Source of the DNA: Loktanella sp. IMCC34160
GTDB taxonomy: Bacteria; Pseudomonadota; Alphaproteobacteria; Rhodobacterales; Rhodobacteraceae
Length of the DNA: 64,000 nt
Assembly: GCF_004145845.1 (NCBI RefSeq)
Contig: NZ_SELP01000001.1
Span: forward strand, 186,001-250,000
Direction: 5' to 3'
Below are positions 8,501-17,146 of the stretch, piece by piece. The first letter of the stretch is position 1; every line of letters starts with the position of its first letter. Below the pieces are notes generated by a model. It saw only the letters and a list, made by a program, of their open reading frames with translations, made no database searches and had not been told where the DNA came from. The translations under genes were made by a program, and so were the position numbers.

Positions 8501-10768
8501 ATGACACGTATTCCTTCCAAGGATGAAATCCTTCAGTGGATTTCGGACAATCCGACCCTCACCGCCAAGCGCGACATCGCCAAGGCATTTGGCATCAAGG
8601 GCGCCGCCCGTATCGACCTCAAGCGTATCCTGCGCGAGTTGGAGGACGAGGGTGTTCTGCGCAAGCGCAAGTCCTCCTATCGCGAGGCGGACAAGCTGCC
8701 GCCGGTCGCGGTGCTGCGCATTTCTGCGCCGGACGCTGCGGGCGATGTCTTTGCCCGCCCGCTGGAGTGGGAGGGGGCGGGCGATGAGCCTGCCATCCTG
8801 ATGGTGCTGAAATCCTCGGACCCGGCCCTTGGGGACGGCGACCGGGTGCTTGCCCGTCTGACCGAGGTCGCGGGCGATTCACATGCCTATGAAGGCCGGT
8901 TGATCCGCAAAATCGGCACCAATCCGCAGCGCATTCTTGGGGTCTATCGCAAGGGGTCCGAAGGGGGGCGGATCGTGCCCATCGACAAGGGCGCGGACAA
9001 GCAATGGGTGGTGCCCGCCGGGGCCGAGGAAGGCGCGAAGGACGGCGAATTGGTCGAGGCGGAACAAAGCGGGCCGAAGGGTCGGCTGGGCTTGCCCAAG
9101 GCGCGCATCGTGGCCCGGCTGGGCGACCCGACTGCGCCCAAGGCCGTCAGCCTGATCGCAATCCATCAGCATGGCATCCCCGATGCCTTCCCCGACGAGG
9201 TCGTGGCCGAGGCCGACCGCGCCAAGCCCGCCGGTCTGAAGGGGCGCGAAGACCTGCGCGACCTGCCGCTTGTGACCATCGACCCGTTCGATGCCCGCGA
9301 CCGGGACGATGCGGTGCTGGCCATTCCCGACGACGATCCGAAGAACGAGGGCGGGTTCATCCTGTGGGTGGCGATTGCCGATGTGGCCCATTACGTCCGC
9401 CCCGGATCGGCCCTTGACCGCGAGGCGAAACATCGCGGCAATTCCACCTATTTCCCGGATCGGGTGGTTCCGATGCTGCCCGACCGCCTGTCAGGCGACC
9501 TGTGTTCGTTGCATGAAAACGTGCCCCGCGCCTGTATGGCCGTGCGGATGCGGATCGACAGCGCCGGGCACAAGATCGACCATCGGTTCACCCGGGGGCT
9601 GATGAAATCCGTGGCCTCGCTGAACTATATGGAAGTTCAGGCAGGCATGGATGGGCAGCCCAACGACAAGGTCGCCCCCCTGATGGAGGAGGTGATCCGC
9701 CCGCTGTTTGCGGCCCATGATGCACTCAAACGCGCCCGGGCGGCGCGGCAGCCGCTGGAACTGGACCTGCCCGAACGCCAGATCGTGATCAACGAAGATG
9801 GCCATGTCACCAGCGTGGACTTCAAGGAACGGCTTGAGGCGCACAAGCTGATCGAGGAATTCATGGTGCTGGCCAATGTGGCCGCCGCCGAAGAACTGAT
9901 CCGCCTGCGCACGCCGCTTCTGTTCCGGGTTCACGAGGAACCGAACCCCGACAAGCTTGATGCGCTGCGCGAGGTCGTGCAGGCATCGGGCCTGACGCTC
10001 GCCAAGGGGCAAGTGCTGAAAACCCAGCACCTGAACAACCTGCTGAAACAGGCCGAGGGGACGGAAAATCAGGAACTGATCAACCTGCAAACCCTGCGGT
10101 CGATGACGCAGGCCTATTACAGCCCGACGAACTTTGGCCATTTCGGTTTGGCGCTGCGCAACTATGCGCATTTCACCTCGCCCATCCGGCGGTATTCCGA
10201 CCTGATTGTGCACCGGGCTTTGATCCGGGCGCACCGCTGGGGCGATGACGGGCTGACCGACGCCGAGATCGAGCTGCTGGAAGACACCGGGCAAAAGATC
10301 AGCGACACCGAACGCCGGTCGATGATGGCCGAACGGGACACCACTGACCGCTATTTAGCCGCCTATCTGTCCGACCGGATCGGGGCAGAGATGACGGGCC
10401 GGATCAGCGGTATCGCCCGGTTTGGCGTCTTCGTGAAACTGGATGAAACCGGGGCCGACGGGTTGATCCCGATCCGTGCCCTGGGGCGCGAGTTCTTCCA
10501 TTATGACGCGGAAACCCAGACCCTGACCGGGTCCGACACCGGGCTGGTCATTGGCCTGGGCCAGCGGGCCACGGTCAAACTGGCCGAAGCGGCGCCGGTC
10601 ACCGGCGGACTGATCGTGGAGCTGGTGAAACTGGACGACTACGCCATGCCCAAACCCTCGCGGTTCGGGCGCGGCGGCAAAGGGGGCAAACCGCCCCGGC
10701 GCAAGGCAGGCGCGGCCAAGCACAAGGCCAAGGCGGTGAAGCGCAAGGTGAAACGGACGCGACGCTAG
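8501..10768 (+). CDS. rnr: Ribonuclease R
   Basis: A 755-residue 3'-to-5' exoribonuclease that degrades structured RNA. Domain order: N-terminal winged-helix-like segment (residues ~1-65), cold-shock-like OB domains (~70-240), the RNB catalytic domain with the acidic cluster DPFDARDRDDAVLAI (~260 onward), a C-terminal S1 domain (around GRISGIARFGVFVKL), and a Lys/Arg-rich tail of about 35 residues. AGGA lies 5 bases before the ATG. It ends just before a pair of GGTGGGTY hairpins shared with the smc end. Confidence 0.95.
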   Translation: MTRIPSKDEILQWISDNPTLTAKRDIAKAFGIKGAARIDLKRILRELEDEGVLRKRKSSYREADKLPPVAVLRISAPDAAGDVFARPLEWEGAGDEPAILMVLKSSDPALGDGDRVLARLTEVAGDSHAYEGRLIRKIGTNPQRILGVYRKGSEGGRIVPIDKGADKQWVVPAGAEEGAKDGELVEAEQSGPKGRLGLPKARIVARLGDPTAPKAVSLIAIHQHGIPDAFPDEVVAEADRAKPAGLKGREDLRDLPLVTIDPFDARDRDDAVLAIPDDDPKNEGGFILWVAIADVAHYVRPGSALDREAKHRGNSTYFPDRVVPMLPDRLSGDLCSLHENVPRACMAVRMRIDSAGHKIDHRFTRGLMKSVASLNYMEVQAGMDGQPNDKVAPLMEEVIRPLFAAHDALKRARAARQPLELDLPERQIVINEDGHVTSVDFKERLEAHKLIEEFMVLANVAAAEELIRLRTPLLFRVHEEPNPDKLDALREVVQASGLTLAKGQVLKTQHLNNLLKQAEGTENQELINLQTLRSMTQAYYSPTNFGHFGLALRNYAHFTSPIRRYSDLIVHRALIRAHRWGDDGLTDAEIELLEDTGQKISDTERRSMMAERDTTDRYLAAYLSDRIGAEMTGRISGIARFGVFVKLDETGADGLIPIRALGREFFHYDAETQTLTGSDTGLVIGLGQRATVKLAEAAPVTGGLIVELVKLDDYAMPKPSRFGRGGKGGKPPRRKAGAAKHKAKAVKRKVKRTRR

Positions 10769-10772
10769 GGAG

Positions 10773-10839
10773 GGTGGGTTGAAACCCACCTTGCGATTTG
10801 CCGTGCCCCGTCAGGTAGGTCTCGACCCACCATACCTGA
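10773..10839. repeat. REP-like hairpin pair at the convergent rnr/mttB junction
   Basis: The perfect hairpin GGTGGGTT-GA-AACCCACC (10773-10790) has the same stem as the hairpins at 1792-1847. A second, imperfect hairpin (10811-10839) has outer arms TCAGGTA/TACCTGA and the inner GGT-CTCG-ACC. As at the first locus, two elements of this type lie between two convergent stop codons, consistent with a bidirectional 3'-end element. Confidence 0.72.
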
Positions 10840-10842
10840 CTG

Positions 10843-12390
10843 CTAGTGGCTTTGGTTCAACTCGTCTGCCGCCGGGATTTCCCGTTCCCGCCGGGCGATA
10901 TAGTCCAGCAGCGCGTCGTTCTTGGCCGGGTCGAGTTTCGGTTCCTCGTATTCCGACAGCAGCTTGCGGGCGTACTTCAAAGCGCGTTCGGTGATGTCCT
11001 GAGATCCTTCCGCGACCCATTGTTCGATGGAATTGTTGTCGAACAGTTCCGGCATGAAATAGGCGGTCTGGAAGTTTTCCTGCGTGTGCGGGTGGCCAAG
11101 GTAGTGCCCGCCGGGCCCGACATCCGCGACCGCGGCAAGCGCCTCGTCAAAGCCGTCCCACTGGGGACCGCTGCCCATCCGGTGGGCCATGGCACATTGT
11201 TCGGCGTCGACCACGAATTTGGCGACCGAGCAATGCATCCCTGCCTCGTTCCAGCCCGCGCTATGCCAGATGTAATTCGCCCCGGAATGGATCACCGCCG
11301 AAAGCGTTGTCGCGCTTTCATAGCCTGCCTGCGCGTCAAAAGTCTTGGCCCCGCCGAGAGTGTTCGAGGTGCGCCACGGCACCCCGTAGAAGCGCGCCAT
11401 CTGGCCGATCATGAAGTTCATCAGGCTGATTTCCGGCGTGCCGGCCATGGGGGCGCCAGACTTCATGCTGACCGTGGACAGGTAGTGTCCATAGATCGCA
11501 GGCGCGCCCTTGCGGATCACCTGTGTATAGGCCAGCGCCGACAGGGCCTCGGCGTTCAGCTGGGCGACCGTCGCGGGGACGTTGGCGGGCGTGTTCGCCC
11601 CACCCAGAACGAAGGGGCTGCACAGGACGGGCTGGTTGCGGCGGCAGAAGGCCCGCATCGCGCCCAGCATGGTTTCGTCCCAGACCAGCGGGCTGTTGCC
11701 GTTGCAATTGCCGGTGGTGACCGCGTGAGTTTCCATGAACTCCGCGCCGAACAGGATGGCGCACATCTCCATCACATCCTCGGCGTTCTTCGGGCTGGTG
11801 GTCATGCCCATGAACATCTTGTCCGAATGCTTCATCGACGAATAGGTGATCCGCAGGTGCCGCTGGCTGATTGGATGATCGTAGGGTTCGACAATGTGAT
11901 GGGCGCTGGAGTGCATTGCGGGCAGCATGTGCGACAGCTTGTGAAACATCGCCAGATCATCCAGCGTCGGGTTCCGCCGCACATCATCAAGGTCGCGCAG
12001 ATAGGGCGCGCCGGTCATCGGCACGAAGACCGAGTGGCGCCCTCCAAGCCGAAGGTTCTTTTTCGGATCGCGGGCGTGATAGGTGAATTCCGACGGGATG
12101 GTCGCGATCAATTCGCGTACGAGGCCCCGGTCAAGGTAGACACGTTCGCCCTCGACCTTGGCGCCGGCCCGTTTCCAGTCGGCAATCGCGATCGGGTCGC
12201 GGAACTGTACCCCGATGTTTTCGAGGATCTGCATGGAGGCCGCGTCGATCTTCTCGACCTGCGCACCATCCATCACCTCGCACAAGGGCAAGGCGCCGGT
12301 CAGGCCGGGCAACATGGTGTGGTTCGGCGCGGTTCGGATCGCACGGCGGGCGGCACGACCGCCAGCGCGGCTTCGGATGGCGTGGGTCAT
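10843..12390 (-). CDS. Trimethylamine methyltransferase (MttB) family protein, non-pyrrolysine type
   Basis: A 515-residue TIM-barrel methyltransferase of the MttB superfamily, which demethylates quaternary or tertiary amines and passes the methyl group to a corrinoid protein. Recognisable stretches are VPMTGAPYLRDLDDVRRNPT, HIVEPYDHPISQRHL and the glycine-rich VADVGPGGHYLGHPHT. The frame is uninterrupted, so it lacks the amber-encoded pyrrolysine of archaeal MttB, and its substrate may be betaine-like. The ATG at 12390 has AAGGAG ahead; the longer open frame to 12609 reads through the leader. No corrinoid-protein gene is adjacent. Confidence 0.87.
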   Translation of the reverse strand: MTHAIRSRAGGRAARRAIRTAPNHTMLPGLTGALPLCEVMDGAQVEKIDAASMQILENIGVQFRDPIAIADWKRAGAKVEGERVYLDRGLVRELIATIPSEFTYHARDPKKNLRLGGRHSVFVPMTGAPYLRDLDDVRRNPTLDDLAMFHKLSHMLPAMHSSAHHIVEPYDHPISQRHLRITYSSMKHSDKMFMGMTTSPKNAEDVMEMCAILFGAEFMETHAVTTGNCNGNSPLVWDETMLGAMRAFCRRNQPVLCSPFVLGGANTPANVPATVAQLNAEALSALAYTQVIRKGAPAIYGHYLSTVSMKSGAPMAGTPEISLMNFMIGQMARFYGVPWRTSNTLGGAKTFDAQAGYESATTLSAVIHSGANYIWHSAGWNEAGMHCSVAKFVVDAEQCAMAHRMGSGPQWDGFDEALAAVADVGPGGHYLGHPHTQENFQTAYFMPELFDNNSIEQWVAEGSQDITERALKYARKLLSEYEEPKLDPAKNDALLDYIARREREIPAADELNQSH

Positions 12391-12476
12391 TGGGGGTCTC
12401 CTTCGACAAGGATCATCCGCAATGCCGGGGCCGGAATCATGCAGGTTTGCGAAATCTGGTTGCAGAAAGCGACCTG

Positions 12477-12560
12477 TCAGAACACCGGAGAGGTTAAGAA
12501 AACGGCAAGGGACAGGGCGCTGGTGAGGGTGAGGAAGGTGTGGGGGATGAGGTGGGACAT
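12477..12560 (-). CDS. Possible 27-residue hydrophobic small protein
   Basis: A short frame upstream of the MttB-family gene encodes MSHLIPHTFLTLTSALSLAV followed by FLTSPVF. AAAAGGAG lies 7 bases before the ATG, which is a better ribosome site than most in the region. The peptide has one short hydrophobic stretch and no charged residues, so it could be a membrane micropeptide or a translated leader controlling the gene 87 bp downstream. I do not recognise it, and it may be spurious. Confidence 0.4.
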   Translation of the reverse strand: MSHLIPHTFLTLTSALSLAVFLTSPVF

Positions 12561-12652
12561 GGTTGGCTCCTTTTGTACCAAACGTCCGGGGCCCCCGGTT
12601 CCGTCGCATCCAATTGGCGCTGTCCTGCGTATTCCGTTAAAAGGAGAGCGCC

Positions 12653-13216
12653 ATGTTCAAGACGACCCTAGCCCTGATTGCCCTGGCCACGCCCGCCGTG
12701 GCCCATGTCCCCGTGCTGGACATCGACCCCAAAACCGCCGACGCCCCCTATGTGATCGACGACGCCGAACATTCGAAGGCGATCTATGCGATCCTTGACG
12801 GAGACGCGGATTACTACCGGATCGAAGAGGCCGAGGAATTCGACTTTTACGTCGGCGTCACCGCCGCCAAGCTGGACGGCTGCGACCTGCAAAACACCTT
12901 TAGTTTCGAAGTGCTTGACGCGAAAATGCAGGTGATCGACAGCCGCGACGGCAGCAGCTTTGACTGGTGGCCCTGGTTCGAGGAGTTCGGCGAGCAATGG
13001 TATTGGGTCGGCCCGGAAATCGGCGCGGATTTCGGATCAACCACACGCTACCCGGCGGGCACCTACTACGTCCGGGTCTTCAACGACGACAACGCGGGCA
13101 AATACGTGCTGGCCGTGGGCGATGACGAACGGTTCGGGCTGGGCACGCTGTTAACCATTCGCGGCACCGTGCGCGAGACCGAGGCCCTGTTCTGGGACGA
13201 AGCCGACTGCCCGTGA
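12653..13216 (+). CDS. Secreted hypothetical protein, 187 aa
   Basis: The protein starts with a signal peptide (FKTTLALIALATPAVA) and continues as a Tyr/Trp/Asp-rich mature domain. The end (TTRYPAGTYYVRVFNDDNAGKYVLAVGDDERFG) has the feel of the beta-sandwich PPC-type (pre-peptidase C-terminal) fold; this is a guess from pattern. Two Cys (in GCDLQNTF and the C-terminal EADCP) could pair in the periplasm. AAAGGAG precedes the ATG. It stands alone, followed by the antitoxin-like gene. Confidence 0.8.
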   Translation: MFKTTLALIALATPAVAHVPVLDIDPKTADAPYVIDDAEHSKAIYAILDGDADYYRIEEAEEFDFYVGVTAAKLDGCDLQNTFSFEVLDAKMQVIDSRDGSSFDWWPWFEEFGEQWYWVGPEIGADFGSTTRYPAGTYYVRVFNDDNAGKYVLAVGDDERFGLGTLLTIRGTVRETEALFWDEADCP

Positions 13217-13252
13217 TCCGGCCACCGCGCGGTGGGGCCGCCTGAAATTTAC

Positions 13253-13295
13253 CGGTTTGTACAAGACTGCCCGCTGGCAAGGCGCGGTTTGTACA
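13253..13295 (+). promoter_or_regulatory. Two 11-bp direct repeats before the antitoxin-like gene
   Basis: CGGTTTGTACA occurs exactly at 13253-13263 and 13285-13295, 32 bp apart start-to-start (about three helix turns), ending 27 bp before the next ATG. Each copy contains the palindromic core TGTACA. This is the arrangement expected of an operator for an autoregulating antitoxin; binding is inferred. Confidence 0.55.
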
Positions 13296-13322
13296 GCGCC
13301 GGGACATTCTCAGGAGGCCCCG

Positions 13323-13565
13323 ATGAGCGGACGCATGACCATCAGCAACGCGCGCAAAAAGATCGGCTGGATCTGCACCCATGTGCAGGACCCGCGCAAC
13401 TATGTCGTGCTGCTGCGGCACGGAAACCCCATCGCCGCCGTGGTCAGCATGGAAAGCCTGAAACGGATTCAGGTGGCCGAGGATCAGGACGTGCAGGGGC
13501 GCATCCGCCACCCGTTGTATGACATCTGGCAAAACGGGAGCGGCAGCGGGTTTCCCGGCTGGTAG
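13323..13565 (+). CDS. Phd/YefM-type antitoxin-like protein
   Basis: An 80-residue protein whose central part (ISNARKKIGWICTHVQDPRN, then YVVLLRHGNPIAAVVSMESL) has the pattern of Phd/YefM antitoxins: N-terminal DNA-binding beta-alpha unit, then the V-x-L-x-x-x-G-x-P-x-A-x-V-V-S strand. The C-terminal tail (IRHPLYDIWQNGSG) would be the toxin-binding part. AGGAGG lies 8 bases before the ATG. No recognisable toxin (Doc, RelE, PIN) follows, so it is an orphan or pairs with the unknown small frame next to it. Confidence 0.7.
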   Translation: MSGRMTISNARKKIGWICTHVQDPRNYVVLLRHGNPIAAVVSMESLKRIQVAEDQDVQGRIRHPLYDIWQNGSGSGFPGW

Positions 13566-13583
13566 ATCGGGCGGCGGGGCAAG

Positions 13584-13778
13584 ATGGTGACGGCCGAGGA
13601 AGCGGCGCGGGAATTGCGGACGCTGCAACTGACCCGGGCGGAGGAACGGCGCAGCCTGCAAAAGGGCGGGCTGGAGCCGGTGCCCGGCGGAGAACTGATG
13701 GAAGAACGGCCCGCCTGGGCGGTGGAGCTCTGGGCGAAACAGCGGAAATGGTGGGGGCTGGGGCGGTTCAGGCGGTAG
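13584..13778 (+). CDS. Possible small protein, 64 aa, unknown
   Basis: A short Glu/Arg/Trp-rich frame (MVTAEEAARELRTLQLTRAE...) begins 18 bp after the antitoxin-like gene, with only a weak GGGG ribosome site. It has two predicted helices and a Trp/Arg-rich basic end (KQRKWWGLGRFRR). Its position is where a toxin would sit, but it matches no toxin family I know. The stop overlaps the convergent SIR2-type gene by 11 bp. It may not be a real gene. Confidence 0.35.
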   Translation: MVTAEEAARELRTLQLTRAEERRSLQKGGLEPVPGGELMEERPAWAVELWAKQRKWWGLGRFRR

Positions 13779-14820
13779 GGCTGGAGTTGAATTTTCCGAG
13801 AAAGAATTGACGATACTCTTTGAAAACGTCGCTCGCGTTAAGCGCATTGTAGCTAGGTTCAACGCCAAGTCGCTCGTGTAGCCCTTCCTTTATTGTTTGC
13901 AGGTCATCGCGACTGTGCCCTCGTGTTGTAACGATCAATCTCTGACATGCTTCAAGTCTTTGATTGGGCAGTAAATCAAAATTTATCCGATCAAACCCAA
14001 ATCCCAAGATGGTTAAGACTTCGCAATTGGAAAGCGCGTCATGAATCCGTACGCGGATATTTTCTTCTGATACCCCTTGCGTAAATGTGTGGATCTTTTC
14101 TGAAGCCTGCAATAGGCCATGAATATCCAAATCGCACCCATAGCCTGTTCTTGGTCCGAACGTTGTGTCGAGATCGCCGAGAGAGCCGTAGACATGGATC
14201 ACCTCAAGTGCGTCCAAGGTCCTCTTGTCTGCATTGTCAACTTCCCCGAAGTAGATTCTCGCTAGCCAAAGGAAAAATTGCTCAATACAGCGATCATAAT
14301 TGAACGTTATAAAGGTAATGTTCGATAGGCTCTGGATGAAGTCGTCGAAGTCGCTTCCTGTGAGCATCTGCGTAGCCAATCCGGCTAGCCAGCTGCCACC
14401 TACGTTATTGTAGTCGAGCATCCTATAAATGTTGTCGTCTTTGACGAAGAGCGGGGAACTTCTTTCAGCCATAGAAAGCACGCGTGCAATTGCGAGTTTC
14501 CCGACCAGAACAAACTCATCGTAATTTCGGTTTTTGTGTATCCAGTTGTCAATTGTTGGAGCTATAGTCATTGCTGAAGATGTCTCTTGGGCTGCACGAA
14601 GCAAATCCGGATAGGAAAGGCCATATTCCCGGACCGTCCCCACATGACTGAGAGTTCGTTTCAGAAGGTTGTCGCCAAATTCTCCAAATCCGGCTCTGCT
14701 CGGTTGGAAGTCAAGAAGTCGCCCAATTTCTAGCTTTAGATTCTCGCCGACGGGTAGCCCGAAGTTGGTGCTTGCTCCAGCCCCGACAATGAACACGTTG
14801 CTTCTCTTTGGGTCAGCCAT
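13768..14820 (-). CDS. SIR2-like domain protein, candidate anti-phage NADase
   Basis: A 350-residue protein of the SIR2_2 type. It opens with the NAD-binding loop VFIVGAGASTNFGLPVG (Gly13, Gly15, Ser17), has the conserved Asn in ITFNYDRCIEQFF (Asn174), the probable catalytic His in IHVYGSLGD (His209), and LGFGFDRINFDLL near residue 275. Stand-alone SIR2 proteins of this kind often deplete NAD to abort phage infection. The gene is visibly richer in A and T than its neighbours and has a weak ribosome site, both signs of recent transfer. No partner gene (TIR, HerA, Argonaute) is adjacent. Function is inferred from the fold. Confidence 0.8.
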   Translation of the reverse strand: MADPKRSNVFIVGAGASTNFGLPVGENLKLEIGRLLDFQPSRAGFGEFGDNLLKRTLSHVGTVREYGLSYPDLLRAAQETSSAMTIAPTIDNWIHKNRNYDEFVLVGKLAIARVLSMAERSSPLFVKDDNIYRMLDYNNVGGSWLAGLATQMLTGSDFDDFIQSLSNITFITFNYDRCIEQFFLWLARIYFGEVDNADKRTLDALEVIHVYGSLGDLDTTFGPRTGYGCDLDIHGLLQASEKIHTFTQGVSEENIRVRIHDALSNCEVLTILGFGFDRINFDLLPNQRLEACQRLIVTTRGHSRDDLQTIKEGLHERLGVEPSYNALNASDVFKEYRQFFLGKFNSSPTA

Positions 14821-15189
14821 CTTTTTTCTTTCGAAAATACAAAGTGGAGTTTCGAACTTTAATGCTCGATTGGAGTATAGGCAATTAGAGTTGGTGCACT
14901 TAAGTTTCGGCCATCAATTCAGTAATTAATAACCGGAAGGTACGCCCGGCATCGCCGGGCTGCGCCTGCCTGCCCCCTCGGCAGGCGCATTCGCGCCCGC
15001 CCAGGCAGGCGCTGCCCTGTGGCGGTTTGGTGATTGGGTTGGGGCTGTTGGTGGTGACCGGGGGGGGCGCGACGGGGTGTTCCGCGGCGAGGTGCTCTTA
15101 GACACCAGTTCCCGGGATTGCACCGGGTGCCGCACGCAGTTTTGCAGGCAAAACCGCTTTCGCGCACGCGCCCTAGAAAATGGTCAGCT
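14821..15189. other. Gene-free, hairpin-rich stretch between the SIR2 gene and lepA
   Basis: No convincing gene. It holds an AT-rich part (14821-14935, SIR2 leader/promoter side), then strong inverted repeats: GCCCGGC/GCCGGGC at 14944-14960, the 10-bp arms TGCGCCTGCC/GGCAGGCGCA at 14961-14989, and GTTTTGC-AG-GCAAAAC at 15139-15154. The abrupt base-composition change near 14935 may mark the edge of acquired DNA. A lepA terminator could be among the hairpins, but none has a T-tract. Confidence 0.5.
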
Positions 15190-16989
15190 TTAGCTGTCCA
15201 TTTTTAGGGCGGAAATAAACGCTTCCTGCGGGATGTCGACTTTGCCGAACTGCCGCATCTTCTTTTTCCCGGCCTTCTGCTTGTCCAGCAGCTTCCGTTT
15301 CCGCGTGGCGTCGCCGCCGTAACATTTCGCGGTCACGTCCTTGCGCAGTGCCGACAGGGTTTCCCGCGCGATCACCTTACCGCCGATGGCCGCCTGGATC
15401 GGGATCTTGAACATGTGGCGCGGGATCAGGTCCTTGAGCTTTTCCACCATCGCCCGCCCGCGCAGTTCCGCCCGGTCCCGGTGCACCATCATCGACAGCG
15501 CATCGACCGGTTCGTCATTCACGAGGATCGACATTTTCACGAGGTTATCCTCGCGGTAGCCGGTCAGCTGGTAATCGAAGGAGGCATAGCCCTTGGTCAC
15601 CGATTTCAGCCGGTCGTAGAAGTCGAAGACCACCTCGTTCAGGGGCAGGTCGTAGACGGCCATCGCCCGGCTGCCCGCATAGGTCAGGTCCATCTGGATG
15701 CCGCGCCGGTCCTGGCAGAGTTTCAGCACGTCGCCGAGGTATTCGTCGGGCACCATGATCGTGGCCTTGATCCGCGGCTCCTCGATATGGTCGACATGGG
15801 TCAGGTCGGGCATGTCGGCGGGGTTGTGCAGGTCCCGCTGGGTGCCGTCCTTCATGAAGATGTGATAGACCACCGAGGGCGCGGTGGTGATCAGCTCGAT
15901 ATCGTATTCCCGTTCGATCCGGTCACGGATCACCTCGAGGTGCAAAAGCCCGAGGAAGCCGCAGCGGAACCCGAAGCCGAGCGCGGCGGAGGTTTCCATT
16001 TCGAAGCTGAAGGAGGCGTCGTTCAGCGCCAGTTTCTCGATCGCGTCGCGCAGGTCGTCGAATTCGGCGCTGTCCACCGGGAACAGCCCGCAGAACACCA
16101 CCGGGACCGAGGGTTTGAAGCCCGGCAGGGGTTTGTCGGTGCCCTTCTTCTCGGTCGTGATCGTGTCGCCCACCTTGGTGTCGCGCACCTGTTTGATCGA
16201 GGCGGTGAAGATGCCGATCTCGCCCGGCCCCAGTTCCTTGATGTCCACCATCTTGGGTTTCATCACGGCCAGCTTGTCGACGCCGTAGACCGCCCCGGTC
16301 TGCATCATCTTGATCCGGTCGCCCTTGCGGATCACCCCGTCCATCACCCGGATCATCACCACGACGCCGAGGTAGCTGTCATACCAGCTGTCGACCAGCA
16401 TCGCCTTCAGGGGCGCGTCCCGGTCACCCTTGGGCGCGGGCAGGTGATGCACGATCGCCTCGAGCGTTTCGATGATCCCCTCGCCGGTCTTGGCGCTGAC
16501 CCGGATCGCGCCCGAGGCGTCGATGCCGATCACATCCTCGATCTGGGCCGCGACCCGGTCACAGTCCGAGGCGGGCAGGTCGATCTTGTTGAGGATCGGC
16601 ACGACCTCGTGGTCGGCGTCGATCGCCTGATAGACGTTGGCGAGCGTCTGCGCCTCGACCCCTTGGGTGCTGTCCACCACCAGAAGCGAGCCTTCGACGG
16701 CGCGCATCGACCGGCTGACCTCATAGGCAAAGTCCACGTGGCCGGGGGTGTCGATCAGGTTCAGGATATAGGTCAGGCCGTTCTGCGCGGGATATTCGAT
16801 GCGCACGGTGTTGGCCTTGATGGTGATCCCGCGCTCGCGCTCGATATCCATGCTGTCGAGCATCTGGGCCTTCATGTCCCGATCCGCGACGGTCTTGGTT
16901 TCCTGAATCAACCGGTCGGCCAGGGTCGATTTCCCATGGTCGATATGGGCCACGATCGAGAAATTGCGGATGTGCGATAGGTCGGTCAT
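15190..16989 (-). CDS. lepA: Elongation factor 4 (LepA)
   Basis: A 599-residue translational GTPase that acts on stalled or mistranslocated ribosomes. GTPase motifs are clear: G1 AHIDHGKST, the switch I region with [10 protein letters not shown]3 DTPGHVDF and G4 NKIDLP. The EF-G-like domains follow, then the LepA-specific C-terminal domain with [19 protein letters not shown]. The start [15 protein letters not shown] at 16989 fits the family; the frame stays open nine codons upstream. It stands alone between the accessory patch and the Ala-rich gene. Confidence 0.96.
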   Translation of the reverse strand: MTDLSHIRNFSIVAHIDHGKSTLADRLIQETKTVADRDMKAQMLDSMDIERERGITIKANTVRIEYPAQNGLTYILNLIDTPGHVDFAYEVSRSMRAVEGSLLVVDSTQGVEAQTLANVYQAIDADHEVVPILNKIDLPASDCDRVAAQIEDVIGIDASGAIRVSAKTGEGIIETLEAIVHHLPAPKGDRDAPLKAMLVDSWYDSYLGVVVMIRVMDGVIRKGDRIKMMQTGAVYGVDKLAVMKPKMVDIKELGPGEIGIFTASIKQVRDTKVGDTITTEKKGTDKPLPGFKPSVPVVFCGLFPVDSAEFDDLRDAIEKLALNDASFSFEMETSAALGFGFRCGFLGLLHLEVIRDRIEREYDIELITTAPSVVYHIFMKDGTQRDLHNPADMPDLTHVDHIEEPRIKATIMVPDEYLGDVLKLCQDRRGIQMDLTYAGSRAMAVYDLPLNEVVFDFYDRLKSVTKGYASFDYQLTGYREDNLVKMSILVNDEPVDALSMMVHRDRAELRGRAMVEKLKDLIPRHMFKIPIQAAIGGKVIARETLSALRKDVTAKCYGGDATRKRKLLDKQKAGKKKMRQFGKVDIPQEAFISALKMDS

Positions 16990-17146
16990 GTTCAGGGGTC
17001 CGGCTACGGGGTTCAAGCGCTGTCAATGGCCGGAAAGGGGCAGATTTGCAAGGGGGTGGTGGGTCGCATGTGCGGCAGTGCCTTGGCGATTTGTGGATTG
17101 AGCCAAGGGTAGTTTCTTGCAAGGGTTACAGGGTCAGGTGAGTGGC

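Noticed and set aside
10843-12609. Longer start of the MttB-family gene at 12609
   Set aside because: The extra 73 residues are His/Pro-rich leader translation without family sequence; AAGGAG and the family start point to 12390.
15415-16980. 521-codon plus-strand frame antisense to lepA
   Set aside because: His/Asp-rich shadow of the conserved lepA frame; no motif or ribosome site.
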